The notes beneath the pieces are model-generated. The model ran no database searches and had not been told where the DNA came from. It was given only the letters and a program-made list of their open reading frames with translations. Of a DNA stretch of 64,000 nt, positions 45,381 to 54,293 are shown in pieces. The stretch lies in NCBI GenBank assembly GCA_963726995.1, contig CAVSEP010000005.1, positions 700,910-764,909 of the forward strand, given 5' to 3'. This DNA is from DAIDKA01 sp963726995. Its GTDB lineage: Bacteria; Pseudomonadota; Gammaproteobacteria; Steroidobacterales; Steroidobacteraceae. Position 1 is the stretch's first letter. Each line of letters starts with the position of its first letter. A program made the position numbers and the translations under genes.

Positions 45381-46139
45381 ATGGCCGATCGCTTCCTTCG
45401 CTCCGGCAATCCCGGGCTGAACGACAAGACTTTCGCTAGCCAGCCGCTGGTGGAGCTTGGCGGCGAGCGCATGAGCGTGCAGGGCGCGATCAACAAGTCC
45501 TTCCTGCTGCTGGTGGTGCTGCTGGCGGGCGCCTTCTGGCCCTGGTCGCAGTACCTGACGACCGGGGATGCCTCGGTGGTTGGTGCGCCGCTGCTCATCG
45601 GCCTCGTGGGCGGCTTGATTCTGGCGCTCATCATCAGCTTCAAGCCCAATACGGCCACCTATCTGGCGATACCCTATGCCGGCCTCGAAGGTCTGGCGAT
45701 GGGCGCGATTTCGGCCACCCTGGAACGGCGCTATCCGGGCATTGCCATCCAGGCGGTTGCGCTGACCTTCGCGGTGTTCGCCGCCATGCTGCTGGCCTAC
45801 AAGACCGGCCTGATCCGCGCCACGGAGCGCTTCCGGTCGATCGTGATCGGCGCCACGGGCGCCATTGCGCTGGTGTACCTGGCGACCATGGTGCTGGGCT
45901 TCTTCCACGTCAATGTGCCCATTCTCAACAGCGGCTCGCCCCTGGGTATCGGCATTTCCCTGGTCATCATCGGTGTCGCAGCCCTGAATCTGATTCTGGA
46001 CTTCGACATCATCGAGTCCGGCGCGGCGCGCGGCGCTCCCAAGTACATGGAATGGTTCTGCGCCTTCGGCCTGCTGGTGACGCTGGTGTGGCTGTACATG
46101 GAAATCCTGCGTCTGCTCGCCAATACCCGGCGCAATTAA
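45381..46139 (+). CDS. Bax inhibitor-1/YccA-family membrane protein
   Basis: 252 residues with seven hydrophobic helices. Visible are SFLLLVVLLAGAFWPW, GAPLLIGLVGGLILALII, YAGLEGLAMGAIS, IAIQAVALTFAVFAAMLLAY, IVIGATGAIALVYLATMVLG, LGIGISLVIIGVAALNLILDFDIIE and FGLLVTLVWLYMEILRLL. The acidic FDIIE in helix 6 and the EGLAMG motif are typical of BI-1 proteins, which conduct ions or modulate FtsH-type proteolysis. GAGGAG lies seven bases before the ATG. No partner gene is adjacent. Confidence 0.9.
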   Translation: MADRFLRSGNPGLNDKTFASQPLVELGGERMSVQGAINKSFLLLVVLLAGAFWPWSQYLTTGDASVVGAPLLIGLVGGLILALIISFKPNTATYLAIPYAGLEGLAMGAISATLERRYPGIAIQAVALTFAVFAAMLLAYKTGLIRATERFRSIVIGATGAIALVYLATMVLGFFHVNVPILNSGSPLGIGISLVIIGVAALNLILDFDIIESGAARGAPKYMEWFCAFGLLVTLVWLYMEILRLLANTRRN

Positions 46140-46161
46140 TCCAGCGCTTCACGCGAGGTTG

Positions 46162-46186
46162 CCGCTCCCGATTGAATCGGGAGCGG
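46162..46186 (+). terminator. Perfect hairpin between the Bax-inhibitor gene and rdgC
   Basis: CCGCTCCCGAT-TGA-ATCGGGAGCGG, an 11-bp stem with a three-base loop. It ends 12 bases before the rdgC ATG. A U-tract is weak (TGACGTTT), so it may be a terminator, an RNase barrier or a translational control element. Confidence 0.55.
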
Positions 46187-46198
46187 TGACGTTTACCC

Positions 46199-47119
46199 AT
46201 GTGGTTCAGGAATCTCGTTCTCTACCGGCTGCCCAGCGGCTGGTCCTTGAGCGCGGCGCAGCTGGAGGAAAAGCTGCAGGCCCGACCCCTGCAGCCCTGC
46301 GGTGCGCTGGAGCTGGTCAGCCGCGGCTGGGTGGCGCCGGCGGCCGACGGCCGGCTGGTGCATGCGCTGCACCCGCACTATCTGATCGCGCTGGGGGTGG
46401 AGCAGAAGCTGCTGCCCGCCTCGGTCATCCGCCAGGAGGCACTGCGGCGCGCGAAACTCAAGGAGGACTCCCAGGGCTTTCCCGTCGGCAGGCGGCAGAT
46501 GCGGGAGCTGAAGCTGCGGGTGAGCGATGAACTGCGCGCCCGCGCGCTGACTCGCCAGCGCAGCACGCGCGCCTGGATCGATCCGCAGGGCGGCTGGTGC
46601 GTGGTGGATGCGGCCAGTGCCGGCAAGGCCGAGGAGCTGATCGATACGCTGCGCGACACCCTCGGCAGCTTTGCGGTGCAGCTCGTGCAGACGCAGCGCG
46701 CGGCGCATACCGGCATGGCCGCCTGGCTGACCCAGGGCAGTGCCCCGGGGCGACTGGCCCTGGATCAGGATCTCACCCTCATGAGCGCGGACGGCAGCAA
46801 GTCGAGCGTGCGCTACGCGCGTCACGTCCTGGCGGTGAACGAAATCCGCTCGCATCTGCAGGCCGGGAAGTATCCTGTACAGCTGGGCCTGTGCTGGAAC
46901 GATCGGGTGGCTTTCGTGCTCACCGAAAAGCTCGCCATCCGGCGCGTGCAGTTCCTGGATCTGGAGCCCGAGGCCGCGCAGCAGGCCTCAGGCGAGGCGA
47001 TTGACCCGCTGGAGAAGTTCGCCGCCGACTTTGCGCTGATGACCGGCGAGCTGGGGCAGCTGCTGCAGGAGATCCTGCAGTCACTGGGCGGCGAACTGCA
47101 GATCGCCGCGGCCGCCTGA
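46199..47119 (+). CDS. rdgC: Recombination-associated protein RdgC
   Basis: 306 residues of the ring-forming DNA-binding RdgC family, which modulates RecA and replication-fork repair. It begins MWFRNLVLYRLPSGW and contains LHPHYLIALGVEQKLLPASV, GRRQMRELKLRVSDEL, VRYARHVLAVNEIRSHL and KFAADFALMTGELGQLL, as in the family. There is no clear Shine-Dalgarno; a strong hairpin lies just upstream. It is convergent with the next gene, with only four bases between stops. Confidence 0.95.
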   Translation: MWFRNLVLYRLPSGWSLSAAQLEEKLQARPLQPCGALELVSRGWVAPAADGRLVHALHPHYLIALGVEQKLLPASVIRQEALRRAKLKEDSQGFPVGRRQMRELKLRVSDELRARALTRQRSTRAWIDPQGGWCVVDAASAGKAEELIDTLRDTLGSFAVQLVQTQRAAHTGMAAWLTQGSAPGRLALDQDLTLMSADGSKSSVRYARHVLAVNEIRSHLQAGKYPVQLGLCWNDRVAFVLTEKLAIRRVQFLDLEPEAAQQASGEAIDPLEKFAADFALMTGELGQLLQEILQSLGGELQIAAAA

Positions 47120-47123
47120 TCAC

Positions 47124-49160
47124 TCACGTCGCCGGCGGTCGCAGCCGGCGCCACGCGCCGAGGGCTGCCGCAGTGAGCGCCAGCAGCGCCGCGGCCAGGA
47201 TCCGCTGGTGTTCGCCCAGCCAAGCCTGGAGGCGCTGCCGGGCGGTGGGATGGGGCCGCACGCGCACCCCCAGGGCCTGGGTGACCTGCGCATTGGCCTG
47301 CACGAAACTCGCGTAGTCCGCAGCCTCCACGTGATCCGAAAGGGCCACGTAGCGGTGGGTGATGTGCAGCAGCCCCTGGGTCAGGCGCACCTCGCGCCGG
47401 TAGCGGTAGGCCCTGGTTTCAATCAGCACATTCCCGACCGGCGCCGCGAAGTCGGCCGGCAACGCCGCCTCGATGTGCTGTTCCAGAGTCATCGGCCAGG
47501 GCAGGCTCAACGGCAAGGCGCGCTGGCTCTCATCGCGGCGCTGAACCACCGCGGCCAGGCTTTCCGCGAAGAAATCAAAATGCGGATCGTCTGCGCTGCC
47601 CAGCGGTTCCGGCAGGCGAAATTGCGCAGTCACCTGCAGCCGCTGCAGGTCCGGCTGATCCAGCAGCTGCACCTGCCCGACCGTGGTGGCAGCCGGATAG
47701 TCCTGCATCACGCCCTGTATCTGATTGAGCTGCAGTTGCGCCGGGCTCTGGGCCTGCAGTTCGCCGCTCACGGCCTGCGCCCAGCCGCCGCGAAACTGGG
47801 TGATGACGGTGAGCGGGGCAGGCCGGGCATTTCCGGCCCGCAGGTCGAATTGCTGTGTCACCGAACGCAGTCGTGAATCGAGCGCGGGCGGCGGCAGATC
47901 GACGATCCGGCCCGCGCCGGCCGCAATGATCAGCGCATGGCGCAAATCCGCAGGATCGGTCGTGGTGAGTTGCGCGGCACCGGATGCCGCGGGATTGATC
48001 CAGTAGTCGCCGGTTTCCGCGTGCACCACCACCAGCCCGGCATCCAGGGCGAAGGGCGAAGGCAGTCGACTCGCCAGCACTTCACCGCGCAGGCTATCCC
48101 CCAGGGCCACCTGCGCATCGATGCCCAGCCTTTGCAGCAGCGAAGCCAGCAGTCTCGCCAGATCCCGACTGTCGCCGTAACCCCGCTGCAGCAGCAGCGC
48201 GGGATCCGCCGGCGCATAGGGACCGCCGCCGATGCCCTTGATCGTGTGCACCTTGTCCTGCACGAGCCGCAGGGCGTTCAGGATCAGGGCGGGCGCGGCC
48301 TGTGCCGCCGGCACCAGCGGCGGCTCGGCGCGTGCCGGCAGGTCGTAACGCGCGGCCAGCAGCGTGGCCACCTGCGCCCAGTCGCCGAAGTCGCTCAGCT
48401 GCACCTGGCTCTGGCGTTCGAACCAGCGCGGCGTGTCGGCCTCCGGGGCGAGGACCTGATCGGTCCAGCGGATATCCAGCTCGCCCGCCTGGCTGCGGAC
48501 CTGGGGTGCGGCGCCGGCAATGCCGGCAGTCACCTGGAAGCGCAGCGGACGTTCCGCCGGCCAGATCACGCGCAGGCGCTCCCAGTGCACCGGCTGATCC
48601 GCTTCGATGGACCACTGCGCCGCGTAATGCCCCGCGAACAGGCCCGGAAGCTGCGTCGAGTTCGAATGGATGGTGTATTCGAAATCGAGCAGGTCACCGG
48701 CTTGCGCGCCCGGTGACTGCAGGCTGATCTGCAGTTGCGGATTCAGCGCGCGCTTCGCTTGCTCGGCCTCCGCGCTCTGGCTGCGCAGCTGCAGGCCGAT
48801 CTGCGTCGCGGTCAACACCTTCACCGCAGCGCCGGCGTGCGCGAGACTCAATGAATGAATCACCAGCGTCTGGTAGCGCGGATCCAGGCCGATGAGCGTC
48901 ACGGCAGTGGGTGTGGTCGCCTGCGCCACGGTCAGGCGCAGCAGCAGGTGTTCGTAGCGATCGTCACCTTCGGCCGTGATGCGGATCTGCCGATCATGCA
49001 GCAGCAGACCCGGCGCCTGCGGCGCGGTGGCGGAATCACCGAAGGGCAGCGGTGCGGCCTGCACCCAGGCCTCGCGTGGGCCCGGACGCCAGTTCGATGG
49101 CCCGGTGGCGAGCGCGTGGCCCGAAATGAATAGCAGCAACGGGGCCGCGATCAAGCGCAT
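47124..49160 (-). CDS. DUF3857 transglutaminase-like protein with altered catalytic Cys
   Basis: 678 residues: signal peptide (LIAAPLLLFISGHALA), DUF3857 beta-rich domain (RYEHLLLRLTVAQATTP, GDLLDFEYTIHSNSTQLPG), transglutaminase-like core near 330-400, and a C-terminal membrane segment (ILAAALLALTAAALGAW) followed by Arg, suggesting periplasmic display on the inner membrane. The transglutaminase motif reads GYGDSRDLARLLASLL, with Ser where active family members have Cys (GDCKD), and the expected His position also seems replaced (FALDAGLVVV). I infer a binding or scaffold role rather than catalysis. Confidence 0.82.
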   Translation of the reverse strand: MRLIAAPLLLFISGHALATGPSNWRPGPREAWVQAAPLPFGDSATAPQAPGLLLHDRQIRITAEGDDRYEHLLLRLTVAQATTPTAVTLIGLDPRYQTLVIHSLSLAHAGAAVKVLTATQIGLQLRSQSAEAEQAKRALNPQLQISLQSPGAQAGDLLDFEYTIHSNSTQLPGLFAGHYAAQWSIEADQPVHWERLRVIWPAERPLRFQVTAGIAGAAPQVRSQAGELDIRWTDQVLAPEADTPRWFERQSQVQLSDFGDWAQVATLLAARYDLPARAEPPLVPAAQAAPALILNALRLVQDKVHTIKGIGGGPYAPADPALLLQRGYGDSRDLARLLASLLQRLGIDAQVALGDSLRGEVLASRLPSPFALDAGLVVVHAETGDYWINPAASGAAQLTTTDPADLRHALIIAAGAGRIVDLPPPALDSRLRSVTQQFDLRAGNARPAPLTVITQFRGGWAQAVSGELQAQSPAQLQLNQIQGVMQDYPAATTVGQVQLLDQPDLQRLQVTAQFRLPEPLGSADDPHFDFFAESLAAVVQRRDESQRALPLSLPWPMTLEQHIEAALPADFAAPVGNVLIETRAYRYRREVRLTQGLLHITHRYVALSDHVEAADYASFVQANAQVTQALGVRVRPHPTARQRLQAWLGEHQRILAAALLALTAAALGAWRRLRPPAT

Positions 49161-49244
49161 AGGAAAGGATACCGCAAGATATGGGCTCTGGAGACCGTAG
49201 GGTCGCCATGCTGTAATGCGCTGCGGTGTTCCTTTGGAGAGGGT

Positions 49245-51638
49245 ATGCGCGACTGGCGAGGAATGGCGGCGGGATTTCTGGTCACGGCACTGCCGGTGCT
49301 GGCCGCGGCACAGGTCCGACTCGCGCCGCCGCTCACTGTCTTCGGCGCGCAGGCCGCCGGCCGCGGCGCGCCCGATGCCGGTGCCGTCTCATCACGGCGG
49401 CTGGATGGATCGCTGCGCGCCGTGGCCGCTGCGGCGGCTGCCAATGGGCTGGATGCGCCGCTGCTGCGCAACCTCAATCCCGCGCTGCATCTGCGCATCG
49501 CGGCGCCGTCCACGGTCCCGGAAGTGCTGGTGGATGTGCTCGCCGGATCGGATCCGGTCGGCCTGCAACGCTCGCTCGGAAGTCTCGGGATGCGCGAGGT
49601 GGCACGGGCCTCGAACCTCATCGGCGGCTGGTTGCCCGTCACGGCGCTGCAGCAGGCGGCGCAGCTGGCGGACCTGCGACAGATCCGCGCCTCGATGCCG
49701 CGCACGCGCGCCGCAGGTCCGGTGGCGTTGCAGGGGGATTTCGTCCAGGGCAGCGGCGCGCTGCGCAGCCAGTACCCCGGCCTCAGCGGCGCGGGCCTGA
49801 TCATCGGCGTGCTCTCCGACAGTTTCAATTGCTACAAGTACTACGCGGCCAATGGTCCCTCGCAGCTGGGCAATGGCTACAACGGCTACGCCACCAATGG
49901 CTTTGCGGCCACGCAGGCCAGCGATGTGAGCAGCGGGGCGCTGCCCTCTGGGGTGGATATCGTGGAGGAGGCCAACTGCGCCAACTACGGTGCGCCACAG
50001 CAGCCGCCCTTCGGCGATGAGGGTCGCGCAATGGCGCAGATCCTGCACGTCGTGGCCCCGGCAGCGAAGCTGGCCTTTCATTCGGCGGTGAACTCCGAGG
50101 CGGACTTCGCTGCCGGCATCACCCAACTGCAGCAGCTGGGCGCGAAGATCATCGTCGATGATGTGGGCTATCCGGATGAGCCCTTCTTCCAGGACGGCGT
50201 GGTGGCGCAGGCCGTGGATGCGGCCGCCGCCCAGGGGGTCGCGTACTTCTCATCGGCCGGCAATGACGCGCGCAAGTCCTACGAAAGCGCCGCGCCGCTG
50301 TTCGTCGTCCAGGGCGGACGCACGTTGCTGAATTTCGACGGCAGCGGAGCCGGCACCGCGACGAGCTTGCCCATCACGATTCCGCCGGTGGCGCCAGGGG
50401 AGTTCGTGCTGCTGGTGGTGCAATGGGACCAGCCCTACGTGACGGGTGCGCCGGGCAGTCCCGGGGCCGCCAATGCCCTGAACTTCTGCATCGAAAGTGC
50501 CAGCGGTGGGGTCGATTGGGTGGCGCAGGCCACGGGTGCCGCGCAGATCGTCAGCTTCCCGGTGTGCACCGGGGCGAATTCCATCGGTGCCGATCCGTTG
50601 CTGATCCTGGCGGTCGGTAATCCCGCCAATGCCAATGCGCCGACCGCGACGGAAACCTTGAACCTCGCCATCGAACTGGTCAGCGGCACGGCGCCCGGCC
50701 GGGTGAAGTTCCTGCTCTCCGACAACGGCCTGGGTGCGAGCATCACCAGCTTCGCCACCTTCAGTCCGACGGTGCAGGGTCATCCCAATGCCGCAGGCGC
50801 GCTCGCGGTGGCGGCCGCCATGTACTTCCAGACGCCGGCCTGCGGAACCTCGCCGGCCGTGCTGGAGCCGTTCTCCTCCTACGGCGGCGATCCCATTCTG
50901 TTCGATACCAATGGCAGGGCGCTGGCGAGCGCGCAGAACCGCAACAAGCCCGATCTGACCGCGCCGGATGCGGTGAACGACACCTTTCTGGGTTTTCAGC
51001 TGGCCAAGAGCTCCGCCGCATCGCCGCCCTGGAATCCGGACGGCACCTTTTCAACGGCCAGCGCACAATGCCAGAACACCACCCAGTACCCAAATTTCTT
51101 CGGCACCTCTGCGGCCGCGCCGCATGCGGCCGGTGCCGCAGCGCTGCTGTGGCAGGCGAATCCGGCGCTGACGGCCGCGCAGATCGCCACGGCGCTCAAG
51201 GACACCGCCTCGCCCATGGCCGAAGGGGCGCAGGGCACGGGCGCCGGGCTCATCCAGGCAGGCGCCGCACTGGCGGCGATTCCGGTGGGCGCGCCGGCCT
51301 TGAGCATCTCGCCCACCCAGATCGCCGCCGGCAGCACGGCGACGCTCACCTGGGCTTCCTACGGCACCAGCAGCTGCACGGCCTCGGGGGACTGGAGCGG
51401 AACGCAGTCGAGCGCGGGCAGCACCACGGTGACGCCGACCGGCGTGGGCGCCTTGAGCTATTCGTTGGCGTGCACCGGAGCGAATGGCACGGGGCCCACC
51501 GCCAGCGTGACGTTGGACGTGCAGTCGGCCGCCGGACATCACGGCGGAGGAGGGCTGGATGGCCTGACGCTGGCCGTGGTGGTCCTGGAGCTGCTCGCCT
51601 GCCACTACCTGCGCCGCCGCCGCCGAGGCCCTGCCTGA
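49245..51638 (+). CDS. Exported S8-family protease with Glu replacing the catalytic His
   Basis: 797 residues. Signal peptide (GFLVTALPVLAAA), propeptide-like region, then a subtilase fold: Asp192 in IGVLSDSF, Ser622 in FGTSAAAPHAAGAAALLW, and oxyanion Asn in SSAGNDARK. At the place of HGTAVAEIVHD the sequence reads DEGRAMAQILHVVAP, so Glu259 sits where His belongs. The C-terminus has an Ig-like segment (SISPTQIAAGSTATLTW), GGGGLDG, a hydrophobic helix and RRRRR, the layout of GlyGly-CTERM surface-sorting tails. GAG precedes the ATG. It probably acts at the cell surface if active. Confidence 0.85.
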   Translation: MRDWRGMAAGFLVTALPVLAAAQVRLAPPLTVFGAQAAGRGAPDAGAVSSRRLDGSLRAVAAAAAANGLDAPLLRNLNPALHLRIAAPSTVPEVLVDVLAGSDPVGLQRSLGSLGMREVARASNLIGGWLPVTALQQAAQLADLRQIRASMPRTRAAGPVALQGDFVQGSGALRSQYPGLSGAGLIIGVLSDSFNCYKYYAANGPSQLGNGYNGYATNGFAATQASDVSSGALPSGVDIVEEANCANYGAPQQPPFGDEGRAMAQILHVVAPAAKLAFHSAVNSEADFAAGITQLQQLGAKIIVDDVGYPDEPFFQDGVVAQAVDAAAAQGVAYFSSAGNDARKSYESAAPLFVVQGGRTLLNFDGSGAGTATSLPITIPPVAPGEFVLLVVQWDQPYVTGAPGSPGAANALNFCIESASGGVDWVAQATGAAQIVSFPVCTGANSIGADPLLILAVGNPANANAPTATETLNLAIELVSGTAPGRVKFLLSDNGLGASITSFATFSPTVQGHPNAAGALAVAAAMYFQTPACGTSPAVLEPFSSYGGDPILFDTNGRALASAQNRNKPDLTAPDAVNDTFLGFQLAKSSAASPPWNPDGTFSTASAQCQNTTQYPNFFGTSAAAPHAAGAAALLWQANPALTAAQIATALKDTASPMAEGAQGTGAGLIQAGAALAAIPVGAPALSISPTQIAAGSTATLTWASYGTSSCTASGDWSGTQSSAGSTTVTPTGVGALSYSLACTGANGTGPTASVTLDVQSAAGHHGGGGLDGLTLAVVVLELLACHYLRRRRRGPA

Positions 51639-51641
51639 GGG

Positions 51642-52181
51642 CTATTTGCCCGAGTGATCCCGGGCGCGCTCGAACGAGCGCATGATGAATTCCTGCGCCT
51701 CCGCCGCATCGCCCCAGCCCAGCACCTTGACCCACTTGCTGCTCTCCAGATCCTTGTAGTGTTCGAAGAAGTGCTGGATCTGCTGGCGGGAGATTTCCGG
51801 TAGGTCCGTGTAGTTGTGCACGTTCTCGTAGCGGCGCGTGAGCCGGGTGGTGGGAACCGCGACGATCTTTTCGTCCCCGCCGGCCTCATCCTGCATCTTC
51901 AGCACGCCGACCGGGCGCACCGCGACCACCGCGCCGGGCTGGATGCCGCGCTGGTTGCACACCAGCACATCGCAGGGGTCCCCGTCCTCCGAGAGCGTGT
52001 GGGGAATGAACCCATAGTTGCCGGGGTAGCGCATGGAGGTATACAGGAAACGGTCCACCACCAGGGCCCCGGAGGCCTTGTCCATTTCGTACTTGATCGG
52101 CTCGCCGCCCACCGGTACTTCGACCACGACATTGACTTCACGCGGCGGATCACGACCCACTGAAATGGCTTCAAGACGCAT
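51642..52181 (-). CDS. ppa: Inorganic pyrophosphatase
   Basis: 179 residues of the family I soluble pyrophosphatase, which hydrolyses PPi with Mg2+ and drives biosynthesis. Signatures: EIPVG-equivalent VEVPVGGEPIKYEMDK, RYPGNYGFIPHTLSEDGDPCDVLV (carried by NYGFIP and EDGDPCDVLV, the active-site Asp cluster), DEKIVAVP, and FFEHYKDLESSKWVKV. Length matches bacterial enzymes. It converges with the S8 protease gene (three bases between stops). Confidence 0.96.
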   Translation of the reverse strand: MRLEAISVGRDPPREVNVVVEVPVGGEPIKYEMDKASGALVVDRFLYTSMRYPGNYGFIPHTLSEDGDPCDVLVCNQRGIQPGAVVAVRPVGVLKMQDEAGGDEKIVAVPTTRLTRRYENVHNYTDLPEISRQQIQHFFEHYKDLESSKWVKVLGWGDAAEAQEFIMRSFERARDHSGK

Positions 52182-52273
52182 TGGAACTCCTGGCGCGGGG
52201 TGCGCGAACTGCGACCCTCGCGGGCATTATCCGCTGCGCTGCGATTTGCAGCCACAGCCATGGATCACGGACA

Positions 52274-53527
52274 ATGGGGTTTTCAAGAAGCCCCGCCACC
52301 TTGACTGATCCGGTCTATCGCGAACGCGACTTCAGGCTTTTCCTGGGCGTGCGCATCGTTTCCACCCTCGCGGTGATGGTCCAGTCGGTGGCCGTGGGCT
52401 GGCAGGTCTACGACATCGAGCGTACGCCGCTGGCCCTGGCCTGGGTGGGGCTCGCGGAATTCGTGCCGATGTTCCTGCTGACCCTGCCGGCCGGAGCCGT
52501 GGTCGATCACACCGATCAGCGCAAGGTGCTGTCGGTGGCCTTCTTCATCCAGGCCGTGTCGGCGGCCCTGCTGCTGGCGTTGAGCGTGGCCCAGGTGCGC
52601 ATCGCCTGGCCCTTCTACGCGGTGATCGCCGTGTTCGGCATCGCCCGCGGCTTTTACGGCCCGGCCGCTTCCTCGCTGCTGGCCTTCCTGGTGCCCCAGG
52701 AGCGGCTCCCCAAATCCATCGCGCTGAGCGCCTCGGCCTACCAGGCGGCGGTGATCGCCGGACCGGCGCTGGGCGGACTGATTTATGCCTGGGGGCCGGC
52801 ACAGACTTACCTGGTCTGCCTGGTGTCCTTCTGCGTCTCGGGTCTGGCCGCGGCCACCTACGGAGGTCGGCGCAACAAGCATCAGGAACTGAGCGAGCTG
52901 GGGCCGGTGGCGCGGGTGCGCAAGGGGCTCTCCTTCGTGTTCTCGCGGCCGGTGGTGCTGGGGGCCATTTCCCTGGACCTGTTCGCAGTGCTGCTGGGCG
53001 GGGCGACCGCCCTGTTGCCCGTGTTTGCCCGCGACATCCTGCACACCGGCCCGATCGGCCTCGGGGCGCTGCGCAGTGCCCCGGCCATCGGCGCCACCTG
53101 CGTGGCGCTGCTGCTGGCCCGGCGGCCCATCGCGCGGCATACCGGCGTGCGCATGTTTGCCGCCGTTGCGGTCTTCGGTGTCGCCACCATCATCTTCGGC
53201 CTCTCGCACAGCATGTACCTGTCCATGGGTGCCTTGATCATCCTGGGCGCTGCCGACCAGATCAGCGTGTTCGTGCGCTCCGCGCTGATCCAGCTGGCCA
53301 CCCCGGATGCCATGCGCGGACGCGTCAGCGCGGTGAACATGCTGTTCATCGGCGCTTCCAACGAACTGGGTGAATTCGAGTCGGGGGTCACCGCGGCGCT
53401 TTTAGGCACGGTGCGGGCGGTGGTGCTGGGCGGCCTGGGCACCCTGCTCGTCGTGGGCCTGTGGATGCGGCTTTTCCCGGCCCTGCGCCGCGTGGACCGG
53501 CTGGAGTCGGTGGTGCCGCCAAGCTGA
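52274..53527 (+). CDS. MFS transporter (EntS-like)
   Basis: About 417 residues with 12 predicted membrane helices. It starts MGFSRSPATLTDPVYRERDF; the loop 2-3 motif is DHTDQRKVL; later features include FGIARGFYGPAASSLL, LSASAYQAAVIAGPALGG and DAMRGRVSAVNMLFIGASNELG. This set matches MFS_3/EntS-type exporters; the substrate cannot be told. I use ATG 52274; a frame extension to 52181 is upstream and overlaps ppa without protein-like features. It is divergent from ppa. Confidence 0.88.
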   Translation: MGFSRSPATLTDPVYRERDFRLFLGVRIVSTLAVMVQSVAVGWQVYDIERTPLALAWVGLAEFVPMFLLTLPAGAVVDHTDQRKVLSVAFFIQAVSAALLLALSVAQVRIAWPFYAVIAVFGIARGFYGPAASSLLAFLVPQERLPKSIALSASAYQAAVIAGPALGGLIYAWGPAQTYLVCLVSFCVSGLAAATYGGRRNKHQELSELGPVARVRKGLSFVFSRPVVLGAISLDLFAVLLGGATALLPVFARDILHTGPIGLGALRSAPAIGATCVALLLARRPIARHTGVRMFAAVAVFGVATIIFGLSHSMYLSMGALIILGAADQISVFVRSALIQLATPDAMRGRVSAVNMLFIGASNELGEFESGVTAALLGTVRAVVLGGLGTLLVVGLWMRLFPALRRVDRLESVVPPS

Positions 53528-53647
53528 ACCACCGGCAGCTCCAAGCGTGTCGCACGTCACGGTTTCGGCACAGCGCGCGCGGCTCGTAACGGGTCTATGT
53601 GAACTGTCGCAGCACCGCAGCCGCTTGACCTAATACAGTTCGCGGCT

Positions 53648-54226
53648 ATGACAGCCACGCCGCAACCGGGAGCCACCGACCACCTCACCGGACTCACCAG
53701 CGGTCATGATCTGGATGCCCTGACCCAGGCCAGCTGGGAGTCGGCGACCGCGACCGCCGCGGCCCTGTCGGTGCTGCTGGTGGAACTCGACGATTTCGGG
53801 CGCTACTGCGACAACTACGGCCCGGAAGCCGGCGAACTGCTGGTGCGCCGTGCGGCGAGCGTGATTCGCAGCAACGGACTGTCTGCGGCCGATCGCGCCG
53901 CAAGACTCGGCGCGGCCGAATTCCTGATCATTCTGCCTGGGGCCACGCTGGATGCGGCGCAGGTGCCGGCCGAGCGAATCCTGCGATCGATCCGCGACCT
54001 GGAAATTCCCAATCGCGGCTCGACGGTGGCCAACTACGTCACCGTCAGCATCGGTGCCGCATCCTGCAGACCGCAGCCGGGCGATAGCCTGGTGACGCTG
54101 GTCGATGCCGGCGCCAGCGCATTGTGGTCGGCCAAACGGCGGGGCCACAACCGGATTGCGGCCTACGAACTGAGCCCGGGTGGCGCCACCGATGAGGCAC
54201 AATCCGGGATGCGGCTCGTAGGCTGA
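53648..54226 (+). CDS. Degenerate GGDEF-domain protein
   Basis: 192 residues forming almost only a GGDEF-fold domain: DHLTGLTSGHDLDAL at the start, VLLVELDDFGRYCDNYGPEAGE, then ARLGAAEFLIILP and VTVSIGAASC, AKRRGHNRI. The signature GG(D/E)EF reads GAAEF (about residues 88-92), losing the second Gly and the Asp needed for catalysis, so diguanylate cyclase activity is unlikely. It may bind GTP or c-di-GMP, or partner another protein. There is no membrane or sensor domain. Confidence 0.8.
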   Translation: MTATPQPGATDHLTGLTSGHDLDALTQASWESATATAAALSVLLVELDDFGRYCDNYGPEAGELLVRRAASVIRSNGLSAADRAARLGAAEFLIILPGATLDAAQVPAERILRSIRDLEIPNRGSTVANYVTVSIGAASCRPQPGDSLVTLVDAGASALWSAKRRGHNRIAAYELSPGGATDEAQSGMRLVG

Positions 54227-54293
54227 TGGCCAATGGCTTTGCTACACTTAACAATAGCCGGCGTATTCGGCTCCTGAACAGGCGAACGGGACG

